A stretch of DNA of 64,000 nt from assembly GCF_030824335.1 (NCBI RefSeq), contig NZ_JAVBXX010000011.1, positions 124,001 to 188,000 on the forward strand, read 5' to 3'. Made by a program: the position numbers and the translations under genes. How positions within the stretch are numbered: the stretch's first letter is position 1; every line of letters starts with the position of its first letter. Shown one piece after another: positions 45,564 to 54,190 of this stretch. The notes beneath the pieces were generated by a model, which saw only the letters and a program-made list of their open reading frames with translations, made no database searches and was not told the origin of the DNA. This DNA comes from Azonexus sp. (GTDB taxonomy: Bacteria; Pseudomonadota; Gammaproteobacteria; Burkholderiales; Rhodocyclaceae).

Positions 45564-48251
45564 ATGAAACGCCTGCTTCCCCGCTCGCCGAACAAGCAAA
45601 CATATCGCCAGGACCCTTGGCGGCGAAAAATCCTTGTGGGATTGGGCCTCCTGGCGATGCTGACCTATGCAGTCCTGGTCGCGGGCGGCCTCAAGATCGC
45701 CCATGACCGCGAAGTCGAATTCGCCTCGCGCAACCTGGAAAACCTGGGACGCGTTCTTGAAGGTCACGCGCGCAGCACAATCGACAAGATCGATACAATC
45801 CTGCTCGCCAGCCAGCTACAACTTGACCAAAACAACGCTGTCGCAGCACATGACCAAACGGCTTTCAACACGACACTGGGCCGTTATCTGGCACTGATCA
45901 ACGATGAGTCGCAAAGCCTGCGCGTCGCCGACGCCAATGGCAGCTTCATTCATGATGCCTCGGGCACCCTCTTTCCAGCACGCATCCAGGACCGCGACTA
46001 CTTCCGCCAGAACCGGGACGACACCTCGGGAAAACTGGTCATTTCCGAACCGCTCTTCGCCCGTATCACCCATAACTGGGTGATTACCCTGAGTCGCCGC
46101 CTAAATGCCAGTGGTGGACAATTTGCCGGACTGGTCCAAGCCGCGGTTCGCGCCGAATATTTCCAGGACTTCTTTGCCAATCTCGATCTGGGACCAGGCC
46201 AGAGCATTACGCTGATCGACGCCCAACGACGCTTGATCGCCCGCTACCCAATTGCCCGGGAAAAACTGGGGCAACCGCTGGAGAGCAGCTATCTCAAGGA
46301 AATGATCAGCGCCGGAAAGCAGCACGCCAGTTACACCACGCTGTCCGCCGTGGATGGCATCGAGCGTCTGTACGTCGTCCGGCAGGTTGGCAATCATCCA
46401 CTCTACGTCCTGGTCGGACATGCAGAATCCGACTACCTGGCGAATTGGTACCAACAGCTTTTTTGGGGCTTGCTCAGCATCCTTGTCCTGACAGTCGTAC
46501 TGAGCGGCTGGATCATCGTCTGGCTACGCACCTACGACCGTGCACGGGAAATTGCCCAGGGCATGACCAGCGCTTATGAAACCACCTTCCGCCGCACCCG
46601 CGCCCTGCTCGACAGCCTGCCCGACCCCGCCTGGTTGAGTGACCGGGAATACCGCCTGATTGCGGTCAACGATGCTTATGCCGCATTGGCCGGCAAGCCG
46701 GCACAAACCATCCTCGGCCAGACCGTCGAACAAGTCTGGCCGGAAGACGCAGCCCGTCTGCTGAGCGAACTGGATAGCAGCGCACTCACGCAGCAGTGCC
46801 AGCAAAAACGCCTGGACAGCCAGTTACTGGACAACGGCAAGCAACGGCATTTCGAATATGTCGCCACGCCAGTTTTCGACGACAAAGGAGAACTGGCCGG
46901 AGTGGCTGGCGTAGCGCGTGACATCACGCAACTGCGCGATGACCAGGAACGCATCCGCCATCTGGCCGAACACGATCTACTCACCGATTTGCCCAACCGC
47001 AGCCTGCTGAGCACCCACATGGCCAGCGCACTGGCTGAAACGCTCGGCCCACAGGCAGAAATTGCCTTGCTCTTTCTCGACCTCGACCATTTCAAAAACA
47101 TCAACGACACCCTGGGCCATGAAATCGGGGATCAACTCCTGCTCCAGGTTGCCCAGCGCCTGCGTGCCAACCTTGATGAGCGCGACACAATCAGCCGACA
47201 GGGCGGAGACGAATTCGCCATTCTTATTCGTGGCTACGGCACACCGGCACGCCTGGCAATGATCGCCCAGCGGATCAACGATGTCTTGTCCGAACCCTTT
47301 GCGGTAGAAAGCCACGAACTGCGGGTCAGCGCCAGTATCGGCATCAGCACCTATCCACAGGACGGGCAGGATATCGGCGCACTCCTGAAGAATGCCGATA
47401 CCGCGATGTATCAAGCCAAGGCTGCCAGCGGTAACACCTACCGTTTCTTCATGCCGGAAATGAACGCCAGCATCTTCGAGCGCGTCATGCTCGAAAACAG
47501 CCTTCGCCGGGCACTTCACAGTGAGCAGATTCACGTGCATTACCAACCGCAGGTCGATGTCAAAAATACCAGACTGATCGGCTTTGAGGCCTTGGTTCGC
47601 TGGCATCACCCCGAGCAAGGCAATATCCCACCCAGTCGCTTCATCCCGATCGCCGAAGAGAGCAGCCTGATCAACCAGATCGGCGATCAGGTACTACGCG
47701 AAGCCTGTCGCCAGAACCGTGCGTGGCAGGACATGGGATTGCCGCCCGTCGTCATGGCGGTCAATCTGTCCGCCATGCAGTTGCGCCAGAGCGGGTTTGC
47801 CGAAAGGGTTGCCACGGTACTCACCGAAAGCAAGCTGGCGCCTCAATGGCTGGAACTCGAAATTACCGAGAGCGCCTTCATTCGCGATACCGAACGCATC
47901 ATCGAAGTCTTGCAACAACTCAGTGCACTCGGAATCAAGCTGTCGGTAGACGACTTCGGCACGGGCTATTCCAGCTTGGGCTATTTGAAACGATTGCCTT
48001 TCGACCGCATCAAGATCGACCAATCCTTCGTTCGTGACTTGCCTGACAATACCGACGACATCGCCATCGTGCGTGCGATCATCGCGATTGCCGAAAGTCT
48101 GCAAAAGGAAGTTATTGCCGAGGGTGTCGAACAGCCACAACAGATCGATTTCCTGCTCAGCCAGGGATGCCGGTTGATGCAGGGTTACCACTTCGGTCGC
48201 CCGAGCGACGCGGCGCAAGCCGAAGCCCTGCTTCGACAGGAAAAAAACTGA
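45564..48251 (+). CDS. Sensory GGDEF/EAL cyclic-di-GMP protein with dCache and PAS domains
   Basis: An 895-residue protein from ATG 45564 (TTG 45537 would add nine residues). Order: TM helix (KILVGLGLLAMLTYAVLVAG), extracytoplasmic dCache-type sensor (about 50-300), TM helix (LFWGLLSILVLTVVLSGWII), PAS (about 350-460), GGDEF with an intact RQGGDEFAIL active site, and EAL with FEALVRWHHPEQG, DDFGTGYSSLGYLKRLPFDR and IAEGVEQPQQ. Both catalytic motifs look intact, so it could make or degrade cyclic-di-GMP depending on the ligand. It sits between mutL and miaA, an unusual insertion in that pair. A YajQ-type binder is encoded at 33047. Confidence 0.95.
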   Translation: MKRLLPRSPNKQTYRQDPWRRKILVGLGLLAMLTYAVLVAGGLKIAHDREVEFASRNLENLGRVLEGHARSTIDKIDTILLASQLQLDQNNAVAAHDQTAFNTTLGRYLALINDESQSLRVADANGSFIHDASGTLFPARIQDRDYFRQNRDDTSGKLVISEPLFARITHNWVITLSRRLNASGGQFAGLVQAAVRAEYFQDFFANLDLGPGQSITLIDAQRRLIARYPIAREKLGQPLESSYLKEMISAGKQHASYTTLSAVDGIERLYVVRQVGNHPLYVLVGHAESDYLANWYQQLFWGLLSILVLTVVLSGWIIVWLRTYDRAREIAQGMTSAYETTFRRTRALLDSLPDPAWLSDREYRLIAVNDAYAALAGKPAQTILGQTVEQVWPEDAARLLSELDSSALTQQCQQKRLDSQLLDNGKQRHFEYVATPVFDDKGELAGVAGVARDITQLRDDQERIRHLAEHDLLTDLPNRSLLSTHMASALAETLGPQAEIALLFLDLDHFKNINDTLGHEIGDQLLLQVAQRLRANLDERDTISRQGGDEFAILIRGYGTPARLAMIAQRINDVLSEPFAVESHELRVSASIGISTYPQDGQDIGALLKNADTAMYQAKAASGNTYRFFMPEMNASIFERVMLENSLRRALHSEQIHVHYQPQVDVKNTRLIGFEALVRWHHPEQGNIPPSRFIPIAEESSLINQIGDQVLREACRQNRAWQDMGLPPVVMAVNLSAMQLRQSGFAERVATVLTESKLAPQWLELEITESAFIRDTERIIEVLQQLSALGIKLSVDDFGTGYSSLGYLKRLPFDRIKIDQSFVRDLPDNTDDIAIVRAIIAIAESLQKEVIAEGVEQPQQIDFLLSQGCRLMQGYHFGRPSDAAQAEALLRQEKN

Positions 48252-48339
48252 CCCATCGCATTCGTGCAGATCAAACAGACAACAACATCGGCAGACAAGA
48301 AATCTTAGTCTGCCGTGCACCATGCTAGCATTCGCCGCC

Positions 48340-49287
48340 ATGAAACCAGCCCTGCCCCCCGCCATCCTGATCATGGGGCCAACCGCCTCCGGCAAGACCG
48401 CCGCCGCCATGGCACTGGCCGACCATCTGCCGGTCGAACTGATCAGTGTCGATTCGGCGCAAGTGTTCATCGACATGGATATCGGCACAGCCAAGCCTGA
48501 TCAGGCCACATTGGCCCATTATCCGCACCGCTTGATCGACCTGATTTCACCAGAGCAAAGCTATTCTGCCGCGCGCTTTCGTAGCGATGCGCTGGCGGCC
48601 ATGGCGGAAATCACTGCCGCGGGCAGGATTCCCGTTCTGGTTGGCGGAACGATGCTGTATTTTCGTGCCTTGCTGCAGGGGCTGGCCGAACTGCCCCAGG
48701 CCGACACCGCCCTGCGCACTGAAATCGATGCCGAAGCGGCACAGCAAGGCTGGCCAGCGATGCACGCCAAATTGGCTGAACTCGACCCGTCGACCGCAGC
48801 ACGCCTGCATACAACGGACAGCCAACGCATCCAGCGCGCACTGGAAGTCTGCCTGTCCAGCGGCCGACCGATGTCCGAATTACTCGCTGCCAGCGAACAA
48901 CAGAAACCAGCCTACGAATTCCTGCAGATCGGCCTGCTCCCCTCCGACCGTGCCGTACTGCACCAGCGCATTGCCAGGCGCTTCGACGAAATGCTCCTTG
49001 CCGGACTCGCCGACGAGGTTGCGATGCTGCGCCGGAAATACACCCTGCATGCCGACCTGCCATCAATGCGCTGCGTCGGTTACCGGCAAGTCTGGGAAGC
49101 GCAGGATGGCATCATCCCCAGCCGCGAAATGCGCGATCGCGGCATCTTTGCCACGCGTCAATTGGCCAAGCGACAAATCACCTGGCTGACCAACTCATTT
49201 GCTGCGGAAAATTTCGATTGCCTGGATCCGGCGGTCAATCAGACGATCATTGCTGCGGTCGACCGCTTCCTGAAGGAAAAAAGCTGA
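48340..49287 (+). CDS. miaA: tRNA dimethylallyltransferase
   Basis: A 315-residue enzyme that prenylates A37 of tRNAs reading UNN codons. The P-loop is IMGPTASGKTAAAMA, followed by ISVDSAQVFIDMDIGTAKPD, RIPVLVGGTMLYFRALLQGL and MRCVGYRQVWEAQDG. ATG 48340 is taken (MKPALPPAILIMG); ATG 48322 would add six residues. Two iterated 10-mers are in frame (48789 STA, 49254 AVD). Confidence 0.97.
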   Translation: MKPALPPAILIMGPTASGKTAAAMALADHLPVELISVDSAQVFIDMDIGTAKPDQATLAHYPHRLIDLISPEQSYSAARFRSDALAAMAEITAAGRIPVLVGGTMLYFRALLQGLAELPQADTALRTEIDAEAAQQGWPAMHAKLAELDPSTAARLHTTDSQRIQRALEVCLSSGRPMSELLAASEQQKPAYEFLQIGLLPSDRAVLHQRIARRFDEMLLAGLADEVAMLRRKYTLHADLPSMRCVGYRQVWEAQDGIIPSREMRDRGIFATRQLAKRQITWLTNSFAAENFDCLDPAVNQTIIAAVDRFLKEKS

Positions 49288-49338
49288 CCGACTTCAGCGC
49301 AACCTCGAAAACATGAACGACAAAACAAGCCGCCCGAT

Positions 49339-49449
49339 TCAAGCCCGCCAGTTTCTATAAGCCCGAATAGCCATCGGTGCCAGCAACAGCAAACCGCCCG
49401 GAACAATCAGGGCGGTAATAACCAAGGAAGTGGTGCGCAGGTATTTCAT
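49339..49449 (-). CDS. Possible 36-residue single-span membrane protein
   Basis: From ATG 49449 the minus strand reads MKYLRTTSLVITALIVPGGL and then LLLAPMAIRAYRNWRA before TGA. That is a basic N-terminus, one 20-plus residue hydrophobic span and a basic C-terminus, the usual form of small inner-membrane proteins. The ribosome site is poor (GAG about 12 bases upstream). The amino-acid pattern is much more protein-like than chance frames around it, but there is no family match I can name. Confidence 0.45.
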   Translation of the reverse strand: MKYLRTTSLVITALIVPGGLLLLAPMAIRAYRNWRA

Positions 49450-49622
49450 GGGAAGGATAATCTCATGGGCTCGAAGGGCAGTCGGTGATGCGGGTCACGT
49501 CCGGCAATGCAATCTGCACAAATGAATCAAGCCCCCCTCTATTTCATTGCCATTCCACCGACCAAGGGACGATGAAAGAGTCACCAAAAAAGACAAGCCA
49601 GCAAGCCACCAGACATAGATTT

Positions 49623-49650
49623 TTGTCATTTTTTACTTTCCCCTTAAAAT
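49623..49650 (+). promoter_or_regulatory. Candidate sigma70 promoter of the gene at 49703
   Basis: TTGTCA (49623-49628) and TAAAAT (49645-49650) with a 16-base spacer are each one mismatch from consensus. Transcription would start about 45 bases before the ATG, which has a good GGAGA site. Confidence 0.55.
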
Positions 49651-49702
49651 AGCAAGCTTAGACAATTACCCTTTTAATCAATACTCTCGCTGGAGAAACC
49701 TC

Positions 49703-50449
49703 ATGACCACTGCAGCAGCACACTTGGGCCAGTTCAACGTCAGCGTGCAACAAGCCTTTGACTTCATTGCCGGCAATTTGAACACCCCGGGCAATATTTA
49801 CAACGTTGCCAAACAATTCAAGATTACCAACCAGATGCTGGCAGAAATCGTCGGCCAGGCCGCCCCTGGCGTGACAGCCACCGACATCAAAAACTGGTTC
49901 AACAGCCAGGGTTTCGATGCAAACAGCCTCGACCAGACCAGCGGTACTATTGGTAACAATGGCGGTGCGATCACCAATCCGGGTGACGTTACGCTGATCA
50001 ACACCTCGATGTCTGCGCTGACCTCGCAATTGCAAAGTATTGGCATGCTCGATTTCTCCAACAGGATCATGGGTGCCTGGCGCGATGCCGGTGCCGATTT
50101 CGACATGGATGGCGCGGCAGAACGATCCGGTGAAAATCTTGGTGGGCGGTCGCTCAGCGAAGTTGGCCTGACCTACCTGCTCAATGTCGGCCTGCGTTTG
50201 ACTGAAGCCGATACCCAGGCAATGACCAACTCCATGAGTAACCTCAGTTCGCTCATGAGCAACCCTCAGGGTGCATCGAGTTTCTGGGACGGCATGATGA
50301 ATGTGTACAACGGCGCACTGGCCCGTCCCGCCCCAACTGCAGTTACCCAGGAAATGCTCGACTCGGTTGCCAGCGGCTACGTCACGGTAATCGGCCAGAT
50401 CAAGCCCATGGTCGACATGATGACAGGCTACGGCATCGACATTCTCTGA
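49703..50449 (+). CDS. Hypothetical protein with DxDxDG motif, possibly secreted
   Basis: A 248-residue protein starting at ATG 49703 behind GGAGA. It has no cysteine, few lysines, no N-terminal signal peptide and abundant Asn, Ser, Gly and Met. An N-terminal segment (about 12-70: FDFIAGNLNTPGNIYNVAKQ ... DIKNWFNSQGF) looks like a small helical module, and GADFDMDGAAE near residue 135 has the DxDxDG calcium-binding pattern. The C-terminus ends hydrophobic after an Asp (YGIDIL). These traits are common in type I secreted proteins, but no secretion genes are nearby, so this is inference. It has its own promoter and a strong hairpin after it. Confidence 0.8.
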   Translation: MTTAAAHLGQFNVSVQQAFDFIAGNLNTPGNIYNVAKQFKITNQMLAEIVGQAAPGVTATDIKNWFNSQGFDANSLDQTSGTIGNNGGAITNPGDVTLINTSMSALTSQLQSIGMLDFSNRIMGAWRDAGADFDMDGAAERSGENLGGRSLSEVGLTYLLNVGLRLTEADTQAMTNSMSNLSSLMSNPQGASSFWDGMMNVYNGALARPAPTAVTQEMLDSVASGYVTVIGQIKPMVDMMTGYGIDIL

Positions 50450-50456
50450 TTTTCCC

Positions 50457-50515
50457 CTACCCGGACAAGGAAAGAGAGAGAGACACTCTTTCCTTTGAAG
50501 CGTATCGCCGGGTAG
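50457..50515. terminator. Nested double stem-loop between convergent genes
   Basis: The outer stem CTACCCGG (50457-50464) / CCGGGTAG (50508-50515) encloses the inner stem GGAAAGAG (50469-50476) / CTCTTTCC (50486-50493). Both are perfect 8-bp pairings. It lies between the gene ending at 50449 and the convergent gene ending at 50538 and may terminate both. No long T-run is present. Confidence 0.6.
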
Positions 50516-50537
50516 CAATGCGCAACGGTGGCAATAC

Positions 50538-51119
50538 TCAGTTCATGCCGAACCAAAGGCCGAGCACGGCCACCAGCGCAACCATCGCCCAGCCCAGGCG
50601 ATCGACGTAGCGATGCAGCACCGCCTCCATCCTTGCGCCGCCCCAGGCCATCAAGCCGGCAACCAGGAAAAACCGCAGTCCGCGCCCGATGATCGAAGCC
50701 AGGACAAAGGGCAACAAGGACATGGACAAGGCACCGGCAGCAATTGTGAACACCTTGTAGGGAATCGGCGACACGCCGGCAATGAAGACGGCCCAGAATC
50801 CCCAGACCCCGAACCATTCGACTGCCGTCTCATAGGCCGGCCAGTATTTGCTAGCCTGCAGCCAGGGCAGGATGGCATCAATGGCGAAATAGCCGATCAG
50901 ATAACCGAAAACACCGCCGGCCACCGAGGTCAGCGTCGTCAACAGCGCCAGAAAGAACCAGCGTTGCGGATTGGCCAGCGCCATCGGGGCCAGCATGACA
51001 TCGGGTGGCACCGGAAAAAACGAGGATTCAGCAAAACTCAAACCGCCCAGATACCATGGTGCGTGGGGATGACGCGACCAGATCATGGCCCGACGATACA
51101 GCGGTGAAAATAGTTTCAT
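50538..51119 (-). CDS. YqaA family inner membrane protein (DedA-like)
   Basis: A 193-residue membrane protein with four to five hydrophobic helices. Family features are GGLSFAESSFFPVPPDVMLA, the glycine-rich FGYLIGYFAIDAILPW and FIAGVSPIPYKVFTIAAGAL with the conserved Pro-Ile-Pro-Tyr loop of SNARE-associated/DedA proteins. Members may move lipids across the membrane; YqaA itself is uncharacterised. It is 26 bases downstream of the RND pump gene and could share its transcript. Confidence 0.9.
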   Translation of the reverse strand: MKLFSPLYRRAMIWSRHPHAPWYLGGLSFAESSFFPVPPDVMLAPMALANPQRWFFLALLTTLTSVAGGVFGYLIGYFAIDAILPWLQASKYWPAYETAVEWFGVWGFWAVFIAGVSPIPYKVFTIAAGALSMSLLPFVLASIIGRGLRFFLVAGLMAWGGARMEAVLHRYVDRLGWAMVALVAVLGLWFGMN

Positions 51120-51145
51120 GCTTGTCCTGAGTAAAACGCGACCAA

Positions 51146-54100
51146 TCAGGCCGCTTCCAGCGAGGCTGTCTTGCGGGCGGCGAGCAGGGTATAAACCGCC
51201 GGTACGACAAACAGCGTAAGGAAAGTGCCAAGCGACAAACCGCCGACGATTACCCAGCCGATCTGCTGCCGGGATTCGGCACCGGCACCGGTGGCCAGCG
51301 CCAGCGGCACCGCCCCCAGCACCATCGCACCGGTCGTCATCAAGATGGGCCGCAAACGCATGACGGCCGCTTCGATCACCGCCTCGTTCAACGCCCTGCC
51401 CTGCTCCTGCAACTGGTTGGCGAATTCGACGATGAGAATGCCGTGCTTGGTAATCAGTCCGACCAATGTGACCAGACCGATCTGGCTATACACATTCAAT
51501 GTGCCATTGGTCATCCACAGCGCCAGCAGGGCGCCGGCCATCGACAGGGGAACCGTCAGCATGATGATGAAAGGGTCGCGGAAACTCTCGAACTGCGCCG
51601 CCAGCACCAGATAAATGAAGGCCAGCGCCAGGCTGAACGTGATCGCCAATGAGGCTGACGATTGGCGGAATTCACGCGATTGCCCGTTGTAATCCACCGC
51701 ATAACCCGGCTTCAGGATTTGCCCGGCCAGCGCGTCCATCGCGCTCAGCGCTTCCCCCATCGTATAGCCTGGCGCCAGATTGGCGGTAATGGTCACGGCG
51801 CGACGCTGACCGAAGTGATTCAATTCGCGCGGCGCAATGGTTTCCCTGGCGTCAAGCAGGTTATCCAGCGAAATCATGCTGCCATCCTGGCCGCGCACAT
51901 AAATATCGCGAATATCCTGCGGCGACCTGCGGTCGACATCGGCCACCTGGACAATCACATCGTACTGCTCGCCATCACGCTTGAAGCGCGTAACCTGGCG
52001 CCCGCCCAGCGCAGTTTCCAGCGTGCGGCCTATCGTTTCGACCGGCACCCCCAGATCCGCCGCCTTGTCGCGCCGGACTTCAACCGCCAGTTCCGGTTTG
52101 TTCAGTTTGAGGTCGGTGTCAAGATTCGACAGGCCCGGATTCTTGGCAAGCTCCGCCATGAACTGTTGCGTCACTTGTTGCAGGTCCTCGTAGGAGGCAG
52201 ACGTGGCAATGACGAAATTGATCGGCCGTTCACGCGGACTCTGGCCAAGCGAAGGCGGTGTCACCGGGAAAGCCATCACACCGGGAATCGCGCCAAACTT
52301 CGGAAACAACGCCTTGGCAATGTCAGTAGACCGACGATCACGTTCGGTCCAATCGGTCAGGCCGACGAAAGACAGGCCCTGATTCACCGTCGGATTGCCG
52401 GAAACGACGAAATAACGTTCGATTTCCGGCACTTTGCTGTAGATATCCTCGATCTGCCGGGCGTAACGCTCGGTGTACTCCAGCGTCGCCCCGTCCGGCC
52501 CATTGAATACGCCGAGAATGACGCCTCTATCCTCAACCGGTGCCAGTTCCGACTTCAGGGTTTTCAACAATACGCCGCAAAGCAGCGCCACCACCGCAAA
52601 ACCGACAAAAACGACCCAGCGATGTTTCAATGCTGCGGTCAACACCCTTTGGTAACCATTATTCAGCCCGTTGAGAAAGTTCTCGATCAGGACGAAAGCC
52701 TTGCCGTGCTTGTCTTCATGCTTGAGCAAGACGGAACACATCATCGGCGATAAAGTCAGCGCGACAAAACCGGAGACCAACACGGCACCGGCCAGGGTCA
52801 GCGCGAATTCGATGAACAATTTGCCGGTCCGCCCGGTCATGAAAGCCACTGGCGCATAAACAGCAGCCAGCGTCAGGGTCATGGCGACCACGGCAAAACC
52901 GATTTCCTTCGCGCCCTGAAACGCCGCTTTCCGGCGATCCATGCCGTCCTCGATATGGCGATAAATATTTTCCAGCACCACGATGGCGTCATCGACCACC
53001 AGACCGATGGCCAGCACCAGTGCCAGCAAGGTCAGGGTATTGATCGTGAAACCCAGCACAAACATGATGGCAAACGTACCAACCAGCGACACCGGGATGG
53101 TGACCAGCGGGATCAGCGTGGCGCGGAAGTTACGCAGGAAGAAGAAAATGATCGCCAGCACCAGCAGGATGGCTTCGCCGATGGTGGTGAACACCGACTT
53201 GATCGAGCGGTCGATGAACACCGACGAATCGTAGGAAATATTCGCCTGCATGCCCTCCGGCAATTCAGCGATGATGCGCGGCAACTCGGCCCGCAAGGCT
53301 TTCGACAGTTCAAGCGGATTGGCCGTCGCCTGCTTGATGAGCCCCATGCCAACCGCCGAAAGCCCCTTGAAACGCACCGACGTCCGCTCGGCAGCAGCAC
53401 CGATCTCGACCCTGGCGACATCGGAAATGCGCACCGGATAGCCGTCGACCGTACGAATCACCACGGCGCCGAACTCTTCCGGCGTGCGCAGGTCGGTCGT
53501 CGCCACGACGGAAAACTCGCGCTCCCGGCTTTCGATCCGGCCAGCCGGCACTTCGACATTCTGCTGGCGCAAGGCGGCTTCGATGTCCGCCGGCGTCAGC
53601 CGATAAGCGGCCAGCCGCTGCTTGTCGAGCCAGATGCGCATGGCGAACTTGCGCTCGCCGAATACCCGCACGTCGGCCGCACCGGACAGCGTCTGCAACT
53701 TCGGTTTGACCACCCGGTTGGCAACGTCGGTCACTTCCAGCGGCGAGTGGCGATCCGACGAAAAAGCCAGCCAGATGATCGGGTTGGCATCGGCCTCGAC
53801 CTTGGCGATCACCGGCTCATCGACCTCATCCGGCAAGCGGTTGCGTACGCGCGAGACGCGGTCGCGCACATCGGCCGCCGCCGAATCCGGCTCGCGCTCC
53901 AACTTGAAACGAACGGAAATCTGGCTGCGTTCAGCGCGCGAGATCGAGGTAATGACCTCAACGCCCTCGATCCCGGCCAGCGAATCCTCCAGCGGCTTGG
54001 TCACCTGCGATTCGATGATGTCGGCCGAGGCGCCCCGGTAATCCGTACTCACTGTCACCACCGGCTCATCGATCTTCGGATATTCGCGTACTGACAGGCG

Positions 54101-54190
54101 GTCGTAGGAAACCACACCGAGCAACATGACAACCAGCGACAACACGGTCGCCAGGACCGGGCGCTGAATGCAGATTTCCGAAATTCTCAT
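51146..54190 (-). CDS. RND efflux pump permease (HAE1 family)
   Basis: A 1014-residue AcrB-type transporter. It has TM1 after MRISEICIQRPVLATVLSLV, two large periplasmic loops and the proton-relay pair in LAIGLVVDDAIVVLENIYRH (two adjacent Asp in TM4). The C-terminal half repeats the pattern (LVTLVGLITKHGILIVEFAN). It exports toxic compounds by proton antiport together with the adaptor encoded just upstream; no outer-membrane channel gene is present, so a shared TolC-like protein is likely. Substrate is not predictable. Its start overlaps the adaptor's stop by four bases. Confidence 0.95.
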   Translation of the reverse strand: MRISEICIQRPVLATVLSLVVMLLGVVSYDRLSVREYPKIDEPVVTVSTDYRGASADIIESQVTKPLEDSLAGIEGVEVITSISRAERSQISVRFKLEREPDSAAADVRDRVSRVRNRLPDEVDEPVIAKVEADANPIIWLAFSSDRHSPLEVTDVANRVVKPKLQTLSGAADVRVFGERKFAMRIWLDKQRLAAYRLTPADIEAALRQQNVEVPAGRIESREREFSVVATTDLRTPEEFGAVVIRTVDGYPVRISDVARVEIGAAAERTSVRFKGLSAVGMGLIKQATANPLELSKALRAELPRIIAELPEGMQANISYDSSVFIDRSIKSVFTTIGEAILLVLAIIFFFLRNFRATLIPLVTIPVSLVGTFAIMFVLGFTINTLTLLALVLAIGLVVDDAIVVLENIYRHIEDGMDRRKAAFQGAKEIGFAVVAMTLTLAAVYAPVAFMTGRTGKLFIEFALTLAGAVLVSGFVALTLSPMMCSVLLKHEDKHGKAFVLIENFLNGLNNGYQRVLTAALKHRWVVFVGFAVVALLCGVLLKTLKSELAPVEDRGVILGVFNGPDGATLEYTERYARQIEDIYSKVPEIERYFVVSGNPTVNQGLSFVGLTDWTERDRRSTDIAKALFPKFGAIPGVMAFPVTPPSLGQSPRERPINFVIATSASYEDLQQVTQQFMAELAKNPGLSNLDTDLKLNKPELAVEVRRDKAADLGVPVETIGRTLETALGGRQVTRFKRDGEQYDVIVQVADVDRRSPQDIRDIYVRGQDGSMISLDNLLDARETIAPRELNHFGQRRAVTITANLAPGYTMGEALSAMDALAGQILKPGYAVDYNGQSREFRQSSASLAITFSLALAFIYLVLAAQFESFRDPFIIMLTVPLSMAGALLALWMTNGTLNVYSQIGLVTLVGLITKHGILIVEFANQLQEQGRALNEAVIEAAVMRLRPILMTTGAMVLGAVPLALATGAGAESRQQIGWVIVGGLSLGTFLTLFVVPAVYTLLAARKTASLEAA

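Larger units (their letters stand above)
49288..49702. other. 415-base intergenic region after miaA
   Basis: The region contains a small minus-strand ORF (49339-49449) and a promoter-like element for the next gene (49623-49650). Between 49450 and 49620 I see AT-richer sequence with no convincing frame, hairpin or RNA gene. Confidence 0.6.

Noticed and set aside
43515..45767. A 750-codon minus-strand open frame across mutL
   Set aside because: MutL is certain on the plus strand; the long antisense frame results from codon bias.
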